A stretch of DNA of 64,000 nt from Mycobacterium xenopi (GTDB lineage Bacteria > Actinomycetota > Actinomycetes > Mycobacteriales > Mycobacteriaceae). Shown here in pieces: positions 53,236-61,934 of the stretch. Each line of letters starts with the position of its first letter. Position 1 is the first letter of the stretch. The position numbers and the translations under genes were made by a program. Where the stretch lies: the NCBI RefSeq assembly GCF_009936235.1, contig NZ_AP022314.1:682001-746000 (forward strand). Direction: 5' to 3'. Under the pieces are notes generated by a model, which had not been told where the DNA came from, ran no database searches, and worked only from the letters and a program-made list of their open reading frames with translations.

Positions 53236-53955
53236 ATGGCATCGGGCGCCACACAGGAAACCGCACCGGAAGCACGTGTCCTTGTCGTCGACGATGAGGA
53301 CAATATCGTCGAACTTCTCTCGGTGAGCCTGAAATTCCAAGGTTTCGAGGTCCATACGGCAACCAACGGGCCGGCGGCGCTGGACCGTGCCCGGGAAGTC
53401 CGTCCGGATGCGGTGATCCTCGATGTGATGATGCCGGGGATGGACGGCTTCGGGGTGCTGCGACGGCTGCGCGCTGACGGAATCGACGCTCCAGCACTGT
53501 TTTTGACTGCACGCGACTCGCTTCAAGACAAGATCGCGGGTCTGACCCTCGGCGGTGACGACTACGTCACCAAGCCGTTCAGTCTGGAGGAAGTCGTGGC
53601 CCGGCTGCGAGTCATCTTGCGACGGGCCGGCAAGGGCAAGACGCAACCGCGAACCGCGCGTCTGAAGTTCGCCGACATCGAACTCGACGAGGACACCCAT
53701 GAGGTGTGGAAGGCCGGCGAGCCGGTGTCGCTGTCTCCCACGGAGTTCACGCTGCTGCGGTATTTCGTGATCAACGCCGGGACGGTGCTGAGCAAGCCGA
53801 AAATTCTCGACCACGTCTGGCGCTACGACTTCGGCGGTGACGTCAACGTCGTCGAGTCCTATGTTTCGTATCTGCGCCGCAAGATCGACACCGGCGAGAA
53901 GCGGTTGCTGCACACACTGCGTGGTGTGGGATATGTGCTGCGGGAGCCCCGATAG
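53236..53955 (+). CDS. phoP: Two-component response regulator PhoP
   Basis: 239 residues. Receiver domain with phosphorylated Asp63 in VILDVMMPGMDGFG, acidic DDED pair near 19-22, and the switch Lys in DDYVTKPFSLEE. Linker, then an OmpR-type winged helix (LSPTEFTLLRYFVINAGTVL, VVESYVSYLRRKID). Very close to the M. tuberculosis PhoP core as I recall it. Controls lipids, pH response and secretion in that organism. Starts at ATG 53236; another ATG at 53231 is out of frame. Confidence 0.96.
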   Translation: MASGATQETAPEARVLVVDDEDNIVELLSVSLKFQGFEVHTATNGPAALDRAREVRPDAVILDVMMPGMDGFGVLRRLRADGIDAPALFLTARDSLQDKIAGLTLGGDDYVTKPFSLEEVVARLRVILRRAGKGKTQPRTARLKFADIELDEDTHEVWKAGEPVSLSPTEFTLLRYFVINAGTVLSKPKILDHVWRYDFGGDVNVVESYVSYLRRKIDTGEKRLLHTLRGVGYVLREPR

Positions 53956-54008
53956 CGATGAACCCGGTTCCACGGCCAACCAGCACCCGGTAGGCGAAGA
54001 ATACGGGG

Positions 54009-55451
54009 ATGGCGCGATACCACCAACGAGGGCTGCCGCTGCGGGTCGGCCTGGTGGCCGCCACCTTGGTGCTGGTGGCGTGCGGGCTGGCCGTCTCGGG
54101 GGTCGCGGTCACGTCGATCCTGCGGCACAGCCTGCTCAACCGGGCCGACCAGACTCTGCTCGACGCGTCCCGAAGCTGGGTGCAAGCCCCGCGTCGCATC
54201 TCGCAGCTGCCCTACGAGGGGCCCAACGCCGACCGGCCGCCGTCGAAGTTTTACGTGCGCGTCATCGGCCTGGACGGCCGCAGCTGGCAGGCCATCAACG
54301 ACTCCCACGCCGAGCCGGCGCTGCCGGCCAACAACGATGTCGGGCCCGACCCGGTGACGGTCGGATCGGTCAACGGATCCAATGTCCAATGGCGGGCGGT
54401 GTCGGTGCGTGGTCCGCTCGGTCGCTTGATCACGGTTGCCTTCGACCTCTCCGACGTCCAGCACACCCTGCGCTCACTGATCTGGCTGCAGGTCGGCATC
54501 GGGGCCGCGGTGCTGTTGGTCCTGGGCATCGCGGGCTACGCGGTCGTGCACCGCAGCCTGCGCCCGCTGGTCGAAGTCGAGCGAACCGCCGCGGCGATCG
54601 CCGCCGGACAGCTCGACCGCCGTGTCCCCGAGCGTGATCCGCGAACCGAAGTGGGCCGACTTTCGTTGGCGCTCAACGGAATGCTCGCGCAAATCCAGCA
54701 GGCGGTGGCAGCGTCGGAATCCTCGGCGGAAAAGGCGCGCACTTCCGAGGAGCGCATGCGACGCTTCATCACCGATGCCAGCCACGAGTTGCGCACCCCG
54801 CTGACCACGATTCGAGGGTTCGCCGAGTTGTACCGCCAGGGCGCCGCCCGCGACGTGGAGATGCTGATGTCGCGGATCGAAAGCGAGTCGCGCCGGATGG
54901 GCCTGCTGGTCGATGATCTGCTGCTGCTGGCCCGGTTGGACGCGCAACGCCCGCTCGAACGACGCCGGGTTGACCTGCTGGCGCTAGCAAGCGATGCCGT
55001 GCACGACGCGCAGTCGATCGCCCCCAAGCGCAAGATCGCCATGGAGGTGCTCGACGGCCCGGGTACCCCCGAGGTGCTCGGTGACGAGGCGCGGCTGCGC
55101 CAGGTGCTGAGCAACCTGGTGTCCAATGCCTTGCAGCACACCCCGGAAACCGCCGACGTCACCGTGCGGGTCGGCACCGACGGTGACAACGCGGTTTTGG
55201 AAGTCGCCGACAAGGGTCCCGGCATGACTCAGCAGGATGCGCTTCGGGTGTTCGAGCGCTTCTATCGCACCGACTCGTCGCGCACCCGAAGCAGCGGCGG
55301 CACCGGCCTGGGGTTATCGATCGTCGATTCGCTGGTGTACGCCCATGGTGGCAAGGTCACCGTGACCACCGCTCCCGGAGAGGGCTGCTGCTTTCATGTC
55401 AGCCTTCCGCGTATCAGCGACGTGCCCGCCCATGTGGCGGAATCGGTTTAG
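54009..55451 (+). CDS. phoR: Sensor histidine kinase PhoR
   Basis: 480 residues starting MARYHQRGLPLRVGLVAATL. Two membrane segments (about 15-40 and 155-180) flank an extracytoplasmic sensor loop, then a HAMP linker, HisKA motif DASHELRTPLT, N-box NLVSNALQHTP, G-boxes DKGPGM and GTGLGLSIVDSL. Partner of PhoP, 53 bases downstream of it. The phoPR order is as in other mycobacteria. Confidence 0.95.
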   Translation: MARYHQRGLPLRVGLVAATLVLVACGLAVSGVAVTSILRHSLLNRADQTLLDASRSWVQAPRRISQLPYEGPNADRPPSKFYVRVIGLDGRSWQAINDSHAEPALPANNDVGPDPVTVGSVNGSNVQWRAVSVRGPLGRLITVAFDLSDVQHTLRSLIWLQVGIGAAVLLVLGIAGYAVVHRSLRPLVEVERTAAAIAAGQLDRRVPERDPRTEVGRLSLALNGMLAQIQQAVAASESSAEKARTSEERMRRFITDASHELRTPLTTIRGFAELYRQGAARDVEMLMSRIESESRRMGLLVDDLLLLARLDAQRPLERRRVDLLALASDAVHDAQSIAPKRKIAMEVLDGPGTPEVLGDEARLRQVLSNLVSNALQHTPETADVTVRVGTDGDNAVLEVADKGPGMTQQDALRVFERFYRTDSSRTRSSGGTGLGLSIVDSLVYAHGGKVTVTTAPGEGCCFHVSLPRISDVPAHVAESV

Positions 55452-55453
55452 CG

Positions 55454-55858
55454 TCAAACCAATTCGGCGAGCGCCGCTTTGATCTTGGCCTGGGCTTCGT
55501 CAAGGGATTGCGGCGACGGGTGGCGATCAACATGGGCGAAGCCGAAGTCGCTGAGATGGCGGGTCGGAAAGACGTGGACGTGAAGGTGGGGCACCTCCAG
55601 CCCGGCGATGATCAACCCGGCGCGTTGTGTGTGAAATGCCCGACACACCGCCTTGCCGATCAGCTGCGCCACGCCCATGACGCGGCTGAACACCGCGTGG
55701 TCGACGTCTTGCCACTGGTCGATCTCGGCGCGCGGCACCACCAGCGTGTGCCCTTGTGTCATCGGCTCGATGGATAGGAACGCGACAATCTCGTCCTCCT
55801 CGTACACGAACCGGCCCGGCAATTCGCGGTTGATGATCTTGGTGAAGACAGTGGCCAT
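55454..55858 (-). CDS. HIT-family hydrolase, Rv0759c-like
   Basis: 134 residues starting MATVFTKIINRELPGRFVYE. The histidine triad is HLHVHVFP, preceded by TLVVPRAEIDQW and KAVCRAFHT. HIT proteins hydrolyse nucleotide phosphoramidates or related bonds. It is convergent with phoR with two bases between, in the place of Rv0759c. Confidence 0.88.
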   Translation of the reverse strand: MATVFTKIINRELPGRFVYEEDEIVAFLSIEPMTQGHTLVVPRAEIDQWQDVDHAVFSRVMGVAQLIGKAVCRAFHTQRAGLIIAGLEVPHLHVHVFPTRHLSDFGFAHVDRHPSPQSLDEAQAKIKAALAELV

Positions 55859-55927
55859 GGGCTCAAGGATATGGGCCGGTATCGGCTACCCCCTGTCAAG
55901 ATGCATTCCTGGCATCCGCAGTTGCTC

Positions 55928-56985
55928 TCAGCGGATGACGGCGCCGCCATCGACGGCGATGACCTGTCCGGTGAGGTAGCTGGTCTCGTCGCCGAGGAGG
56001 GTGATGTCGGCGGAGGCGCGGGCCGCCATAGCCGCGTCGGTGAAAGCTGCGCCCATGCCTTCGCCTGCGGTAGCGCCGGGACACACGCAATTGATCCGAA
56101 TACCTTTGGCGCCGTACTGGAATGCAGCGAGTCGGGTGAGCGCGATGACCCCTTTTTTGCTGCTGGTGTAGGACGGGCCGACTCCGTGACCGCGAAGGCC
56201 CGCGGTGGACGCCACGGTGACCACGGCCGCTTCGTCGCCTATGGTTTCGCCGGTGATGTTATCGGCGAGATCGCTGACCAGATAGGCATACAGCGGAGCA
56301 ACATACTCCGGCGGCGCGGCGTCCAGTGATGCATGCGAGCTGGCGTCATCAAGCAAGCCGCGCCGGTTCAGGTCTGCGATGTGGCCTCGTAATCCGGCCC
56401 GCTGGACAGCCGGGTCTTTGCCCCGGGGCAAACGACATTGGCGCGGACTTTATGCTGTTTGAGTTCTGCAGCGATAGCCAGCGTGAGGCTGGTGACCGCG
56501 CCTTTGCCGGCTGGATAGCCGGTGCCGCCGTAATCACCCAAGAACGCCACTGATCCGGTGTTGACGATGCTGGCGCCGCCCTGCTCGACCATCCTGGGCG
56601 CCGCCTCGCGGCAAGTCGCAAACACGGTACCCAGGTGGGAATCGAGCAGTTCGCGGAATTGGGATGGGCTGATGTCGAGAATAGACGAACCCGCCGGCTC
56701 GGCGATCCCAGCACAGTTCACCAGGATGTGCACGCCGCCGAATAGGTCAATACATCTGGTAATCAACGATTCTGCGATCGCCGGATCAGCTGGTGAACCC
56801 GGATAGGACACCGCCGCACCGCCGCCCGCGGCGATGCCGGCGGCGGTCTGCTCGGCGACATCCTGCTCACGGCGGTTCACCACCACACCTGCGCCGTGGC
56901 GGGCCAACTGGGTGGCGACGGCGGCTCCGATGCCCCGAGAGCCGCCAACGACCACGGCTCCGCGGCCGGACAGCAGCTGGGTCAC
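55928..56985 (-). pseudogene. Chimeric short-chain dehydrogenase: frameshift plus fusion of two SDR parts
   Basis: ATG 56985 starts a normal SDR (VVVGGSRGIGAAVATQLARH, VNCAGIAEPAG, TGSVAFLGDYGGTGYPAGKG). The frame is lost near 56383 (a missing C would join DYEA to HIADLNRRGLL). The other frame goes on to AYLVSDLADNITGETI, the usual C-terminal part, but then into a second SDR's active-site half: VVTVASTAGLRGHGVGPSYT, SSKKGVIALTRLAAF, YLTGQVIAVDGGAVIR. It thus has one Rossmann end and two catalytic halves, likely from a deletion between adjacent SDR genes. Confidence 0.8.
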
Positions 56986-57407
56986 TCTTGTCTGCCGAAG
57001 GTCATCGCATCGAGGTTCCAGTAGCCGCGCATGTTGGTGATCAGCCCTGCGTCGTTGACGCGGTACGTGAACACTCCGCGCACGGTGCTGGTCACCCCGT
57101 TGTCGAACTTGCTGCGCAGCACCAGGATATGCGCGATCTCGTTCGGCGAGCTGGACGGGAATGTCTCCTCACAGGTGATGGTGAGCTGGTTAGCGGCGAT
57201 GTTGGAGTCGTAGAATGCGGCGACCCCATCCTTGCCGTGCACACCGGTGCCGCCCGGGTTGGTGGGCGCGTCGCCGATCGGGTCTTCGATGACGACGTCG
57301 TCGGCCATCAGGGCCAGCCAGCCTTCCCGGTCGTGGGCCTGCACGCACCGCCACGACGACTGCGAGGCAGTTAGCGCTGGCGACTGTTGAATCGTTCTCT
57401 GCGACAC
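56982..57407 (-). CDS. SnoaL/NTF2-fold protein, Rv0760c-like
   Basis: 141 residues starting MSQRTIQQSPALTASQSSWR. NTF2-like fold features: HDREGWLALMADDVVIEDP, GVHGKDGVAAFYDSNI, GVFTYRVNDAGLITNMRGYW. Rv0760c has the same length class and a ketosteroid-isomerase-like cavity that binds steroids. Its stop overlaps the start of the SDR pseudogene by four bases. Confidence 0.8.
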   Translation of the reverse strand: MSQRTIQQSPALTASQSSWRCVQAHDREGWLALMADDVVIEDPIGDAPTNPGGTGVHGKDGVAAFYDSNIAANQLTITCEETFPSSSPNEIAHILVLRSKFDNGVTSTVRGVFTYRVNDAGLITNMRGYWNLDAMTFGRQE

Positions 57408-57426
57408 GGCTTTTCACTTCCTCTCA

Positions 57427-59481
57427 CTAGATGGCGCACGCGACGCGGGCGCCGTCCTCGGTGGCCTTGCGGATCAAGCCAAGGCCATTGCAGTCCCCGG
57501 CGGCATGCACCTGGGTATCGGCCATGGTGGCCAGCAGCGTGTCAAAAAGCGTCGTGTCCGGTTCGGGTGTTCCGGCGATGACGACACTGTCCGCGGACAG
57601 CTGGCGGGTTGCGCCGCCGGCGGGCGTGAACACCACGCCCTCTTTTGTGATCCGTTCTATTGCAGCGCAGACGTGGACGGTGACACCGAGCCGATCCAGC
57701 CGATCCATATGTTCGGTCTTCCGCTTGTTGCCCACTTCCGGTGCGATGTCTTCGCCGGACTCCAGGATCGACACGAACCGGCCCCGGTTGGCCAGAAACT
57801 CGGCGAGCTCGACTGCGACCAGGTCGCCTCCGATGATGGCGACGCGCCGACCCAGCGGCATCCATGCGCGGGTGGCCAACCGCACCGCGGCGGGTTTCAC
57901 GAGCCGCTGGCGCCAGCCCGACAACAGTTGGGCACTGAACCGCTGCCACGCCGGGGCTGCCGAATCGGCATGCCCGCCCAGCAACTCTCGCAGGGCCGGG
58001 CCGGTGCGTACATGGGGAAGTTCGGCGCCAGCAATTGCGGGGATGGCTATGTGGGCGCCGGTAGCGACCACCACCACGTCGGGGTCCAGGGCGACGACGT
58101 CGTCAGCCGAAACGGCTTGGCCCAGATGAACTTCCACTGCACTTCGGTTGATCTCGGCGCACAGGTAGTGCAGAAACGGCTCGTTCTCGGGATGCAAAAT
58201 CGACGCCCAGCGCAAGGCGCCGCCCAGCTGAGCATCGCGTTCGACGAGCCTGACGTGGTGCCCGCGTTCGGCGGCCACCCGAGCGGCTTCCAGGCCGGCT
58301 GGGCCGCCGCCGATCACCAGGACCTGTTTCGGATGCGCGGTGCGACCTGCGGCCAGCTCGCTTTCCTTGCCGGTGCGTGGGTTGACCGCGCAGTCGACGG
58401 AGAAGCGCAGTTCCATGGCGTCGATGCAGTTTTCACACGAGATGCATTTGCGCACCCGGTGCGCCTGCCCGGCAAGCAGTTTGCGAGGCAGGTCGGGGTC
58501 GGCCAAAAGCGGTCGGCCCATGGCGATGAAGTCGGCGCGGCCGTCGGCCAGGATTTGTTCGGCAAGTTCCGGGTCGTGGATGCGCCCGACGGCGATCACC
58601 GGAACGTCGACCACTTCCTTGACCGCAGCCGCGGCGCCGACGTTGAGCGCGCTGCCGTCGTCGGCGCCGTTGACCATCCGGGTGACCAGCCGATCGATCA
58701 CCCCGCCGCTCACATGAAACGCGTCCACACCCGCCGCGACGAGTTCCGGTGCGACTTGCGCGGTTTCGTAAATCGGGCGGCCCCCGGCAATCCGCTCATA
58801 GCCGGAGATCCGCAGGGTGATGGGCAGCGCGTTACCGATCTCCGAGCGGATCGCGGCCAGCACATCTAGCACGATGCGGATGCGGCCGCGCAGCGAGTTG
58901 CCGCGGTACTCGTCCGTGCGCCGGTTGCGCTGCGGGGCAAGGAAAGACCCCAGCAGCATATAGCCGTGGGCGGCGTGTAGCTCGATGCCGTCGTATCCGG
59001 CCTCGGCGGCGCGGCGCACCGCTGCCTTGAATAGGTCGAACACCTTGATGAGCTGCTCTTTGGTGATCTCCGCCGACGGGCGCCCGGTGAGATACGACGG
59101 AATGACCGAGGGGCCCAGCGATGTCACGCCGTGGATGTCTGGGCCCAGGCTGTCGGGCCCGGCGTGCACGATCTGCGGCTGGATCTTGGCGCCGTGTTCG
59201 TGCACCGCCTCCACCAGCGCGCGATGCGCGCCGACAGACTCGTCGGTGCCCAGGTGCAGACTCCCAGGTGTCTCAAGATGGCGATGGTCGATTCCGGTGG
59301 CGCCCAGGGTGATCAGGCCCACGCCGCCCTTGGCGCGGGCAGCGAAATAGTTGCGGGTGCGCGGCGACGGCAGCCCGTCCGGGGTGCCATACATGGTTTC
59401 CATCGGCGACATCACCAACCGGTTGCGCACCGACATCCCGCCGATCCGGCCGGGCTGCAGCAGATGGGGAAACGCGTTCAC
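57427..59481 (-). CDS. Old-yellow-enzyme/2,4-dienoyl-CoA reductase-family flavoprotein
   Basis: 684 residues from GTG 59481. FMN barrel (LVMSPMETMYGTPDGLPS, ELHAAHGYMLLGSFLAPQRN), iron-sulfur motif CISCENC ... CAVNPRTGKE, then FAD/NAD-binding domains (VLVIGGGPAGLEAARVAAER, VAIIGGDLVAVELAEFLANR). This matches the FadH/BaiCD-like multidomain reductases that reduce enoyl or dienoyl compounds. Its GTG overlaps the restored TGA of the dihydrodipicolinate-reductase-like gene. A steroid or bile-acid double bond is a plausible target. Confidence 0.83.
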   Translation of the reverse strand: MNAFPHLLQPGRIGGMSVRNRLVMSPMETMYGTPDGLPSPRTRNYFAARAKGGVGLITLGATGIDHRHLETPGSLHLGTDESVGAHRALVEAVHEHGAKIQPQIVHAGPDSLGPDIHGVTSLGPSVIPSYLTGRPSAEITKEQLIKVFDLFKAAVRRAAEAGYDGIELHAAHGYMLLGSFLAPQRNRRTDEYRGNSLRGRIRIVLDVLAAIRSEIGNALPITLRISGYERIAGGRPIYETAQVAPELVAAGVDAFHVSGGVIDRLVTRMVNGADDGSALNVGAAAAVKEVVDVPVIAVGRIHDPELAEQILADGRADFIAMGRPLLADPDLPRKLLAGQAHRVRKCISCENCIDAMELRFSVDCAVNPRTGKESELAAGRTAHPKQVLVIGGGPAGLEAARVAAERGHHVRLVERDAQLGGALRWASILHPENEPFLHYLCAEINRSAVEVHLGQAVSADDVVALDPDVVVVATGAHIAIPAIAGAELPHVRTGPALRELLGGHADSAAPAWQRFSAQLLSGWRQRLVKPAAVRLATRAWMPLGRRVAIIGGDLVAVELAEFLANRGRFVSILESGEDIAPEVGNKRKTEHMDRLDRLGVTVHVCAAIERITKEGVVFTPAGGATRQLSADSVVIAGTPEPDTTLFDTLLATMADTQVHAAGDCNGLGLIRKATEDGARVACAI

Positions 59482-60580
59482 CGCGGTGGGTCGTCACCGA
59501 CTGGGCCAGCGAAGCGGCCGGCGAACGCGCGTAGTGGCAGATCGGCACTGGTGACGATGCCCGGCGGGGCGTCGACCACCGCACGGATGGCGTTGAGGGC
59601 GGCATGCCGGTGACCGTCATGCCGATGGCCGCGAACGACTCCGGACTGGAAAAGTCGGTGCCAGCCTTGGGCAGGATCAGGTGCTTGCTATAGATGCAGG
59701 GGTCGCCCTGGATTTTGGTGATGTAGCAGCCCTGAATATCCCAGTGCGGCTTGGTGTGCGGCGTCATCTGCCATTCCAGATGCAACTCCACCCTTGGCAC
59801 GTTGCCGGTGACGCCAACGTACTGGAACGCCGCACCGCCCACCGAGCCGGCCGGTAAGGTGTACCACCCGAGGTCGACGTCCTTGGTGCACGCGCCGAGC
59901 TGGCAGGAAAAAGTGACCTCGTCCAATGCGATGTCGAGGCAGTCGGCCATCATCCGCACACCGTCCTCGAACACCCTGGTGCCCAGTTCCAGCAGATGCG
60001 GCACTTCGGGATCGTCGACCGGGCGGCCAAAGCCGCAGTTGGCCCACGTCGGGGCCGAATGGTGGCATGAGACGTCCACGGATTCGATACAGGTCACGTT
60101 TTCGATATCCGCCACGTCGGCACTGTGCACGATCGTAAGGATCTGCGCCAGCCCGGGATTCATCCCGGTCCCGTAGAACGTCGAATTGCCACGCAGGCAG
60201 GCGGCCTGCAGCACTTCGGATTCGGTGCGGCTGTCTGAAAGCCGGTGATTGGTGTCCCGGTGATACCCGGTAACCCAGTCAGCGGTAGTGACAATATTGA
60301 TACCGGCCTCCAGCACCGGCACATACAGTCCCAGGTCGGGCCACACGCCGTGAAAGGTCACGCAATCCGGCGCGGCAGCGATGATCTCGTCCACCGTTCC
60401 GGTGGCTAGAACACCGATCGGCCCGATACCGGCGATCTCACCGGCATCACGGCCTACTTTTTCCGGTGAATAGCAGTGTAGCCCAACCAGTTCCAGGTCA
60501 CGATGGCGTGCGATCCGTTTTATCATCTCGCTGCCGACATTGCCGGAGGCGACCTGGAACACCCGCAACGGCCTGGTCAT
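59478..60580 (-). pseudogene. Dihydrodipicolinate-reductase-like protein, frameshifted near the end
   Basis: From ATG 60580 (MTRPLRVFQVASGNVGSEMI), Rossmann fold, VTFHGVWPDLGLYVPVLEAG, YGTGMNPGLAQIL. At ~59600 the frame drifts; restoring one missing G/C gives MTVTGMPALNAIRAVVDAPP and AFAGRFAGPVGDDPPR ending at TGA 59478-59480, the natural overlap with the next GTG. As written it runs antisense-like into the neighbour to 59273. About 367 residues if restored. This DapB-related family is common in mycobacterial steroid and fatty-acid loci but its reaction is unclear. Confidence 0.78.
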
Positions 60581-60586
60581 GGGTGG

Positions 60587-61714
60587 CTACCTGTCGGCGT
60601 CGGTGTAACGGATGATTCCACGAATGTTCTTGCCGTCCAGCATGTCCTGGTAACCCTCGTTGATCTGCTCCAGCCGGTACTGACGGGTGATCATGTCGTC
60701 GAGGTTGAGCTTGCCAGCCTTATACATTGACAACAGCTGCGGGATGTCATACTGCGGGTTGCCGCCACCGAAGATGGTGCCCTGCAAGTTCTTTTGCATC
60801 AGTGTCAACATCGCGAGGTTCAGTGTCACCTCGGTGTCCAGCAAGCTGCCGATCGCGGTCAGCACGCAGGTGCCGCCTTTTGCGGTGAGGTTCATGTAGT
60901 TCTCGATATCAGCACCGCGCAGCTCGCCCACGGTGATGATCACTTTCTTGGCCATCAGGCCGTAGGTCACCTCAGCGATGCCCATCAACGCAGCTTCCAC
61001 GTCGGGATACACATGCGTGGCACCGAATTTCAGTGCCTGGTCGCGCTTCCACTCCACTGGCTCGACCGCGAAGATGTAGCGGGCGCCGGCGTTGACCGCT
61101 CCTTGCAGCGCCGCCATGCCGACCCCGCCGACGCCCACGATCGCGACGTCGTCACCCGGTCTGATGTCGGCGGTACGGGTCGCCGAGCCGTAGCCCGTGG
61201 TGACCCCGCAGCCCACCAGGCAGGCGACCTCGAACGGGATCGACGGGTCGATCTTCACCACCGAGCTCTTGTGCACCACCATGTACGGCGAGAACGTTCC
61301 CAGCAGCGTCATCGGGTAGACGTTCTGGCCGCGGGCCTGGATGCGGAACGTGCCGTCGGAGACCGCGGCACCGTTGAGCAGTCCGGCACCGAGGTCGCAC
61401 AGGTTACGCATTCCCGCCTGACACGATTGACATTTGCCGCACGACGGGATGAACGACAGCACCACGTGGTCACCCTCGGCGAAGTCCTCGACGCCTGGCC
61501 CGACCTCGGTGACGATGCCCGCACCCTCGTGACCGCCCAGCACCGGGAACCCCGCCATCGGGATGCCACCGGTCACCAGATGGTGGTCGGAGTGGCACAT
61601 GCCCGCAGCCTCCATCTGGATCTTGACCTCGTCTTTGCGCGGGTCACCGATTTCGATTTCCTCGACCGACCACGGTTGATTGAACTCCCAGATCAGCGCA
61701 CCTTTTGTCTTCAC
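60587..61714 (-). CDS. adhB: Zinc-dependent alcohol dehydrogenase AdhB
   Basis: 375 residues, the length of Rv0761c as I recall it, from GTG 61714 (MKTKGALIWEFNQPWSVEEI), chosen for its AGGAGG seven bases upstream. Catalytic Zn ligands in GMCHSDHHL and GGHEGAGIV, structural-zinc cysteines SCGKCQSCQAGMRNLC, and NAD motif VAIVGVGGVGMAALQG. Oxidises or reduces an alcohol/aldehyde with NAD. 6 bases upstream of the dihydrodipicolinate-reductase-like gene. Confidence 0.9.
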   Translation of the reverse strand: MKTKGALIWEFNQPWSVEEIEIGDPRKDEVKIQMEAAGMCHSDHHLVTGGIPMAGFPVLGGHEGAGIVTEVGPGVEDFAEGDHVVLSFIPSCGKCQSCQAGMRNLCDLGAGLLNGAAVSDGTFRIQARGQNVYPMTLLGTFSPYMVVHKSSVVKIDPSIPFEVACLVGCGVTTGYGSATRTADIRPGDDVAIVGVGGVGMAALQGAVNAGARYIFAVEPVEWKRDQALKFGATHVYPDVEAALMGIAEVTYGLMAKKVIITVGELRGADIENYMNLTAKGGTCVLTAIGSLLDTEVTLNLAMLTLMQKNLQGTIFGGGNPQYDIPQLLSMYKAGKLNLDDMITRQYRLEQINEGYQDMLDGKNIRGIIRYTDADR

Positions 61715-61934
61715 CGTGAACCTCCTGCCAAAAGTTGGCTCCGAGCCTGCGTCGAAGCGACCGACTGGGTGAGCGTACGTGCCGGCTTGCCGGCGGGGAA
61801 CTGCGGATCGCATCCACCGGGCACACACTGCGCCGCAGCCTATCGGGCGCGCGCCCGCTATGGACGGCTTCCGGCAAACCGCCGTCGGTGGTCACCGAGT
61901 CCAAAACGCACGCCATCGACGAAGCCAAGCCTCC

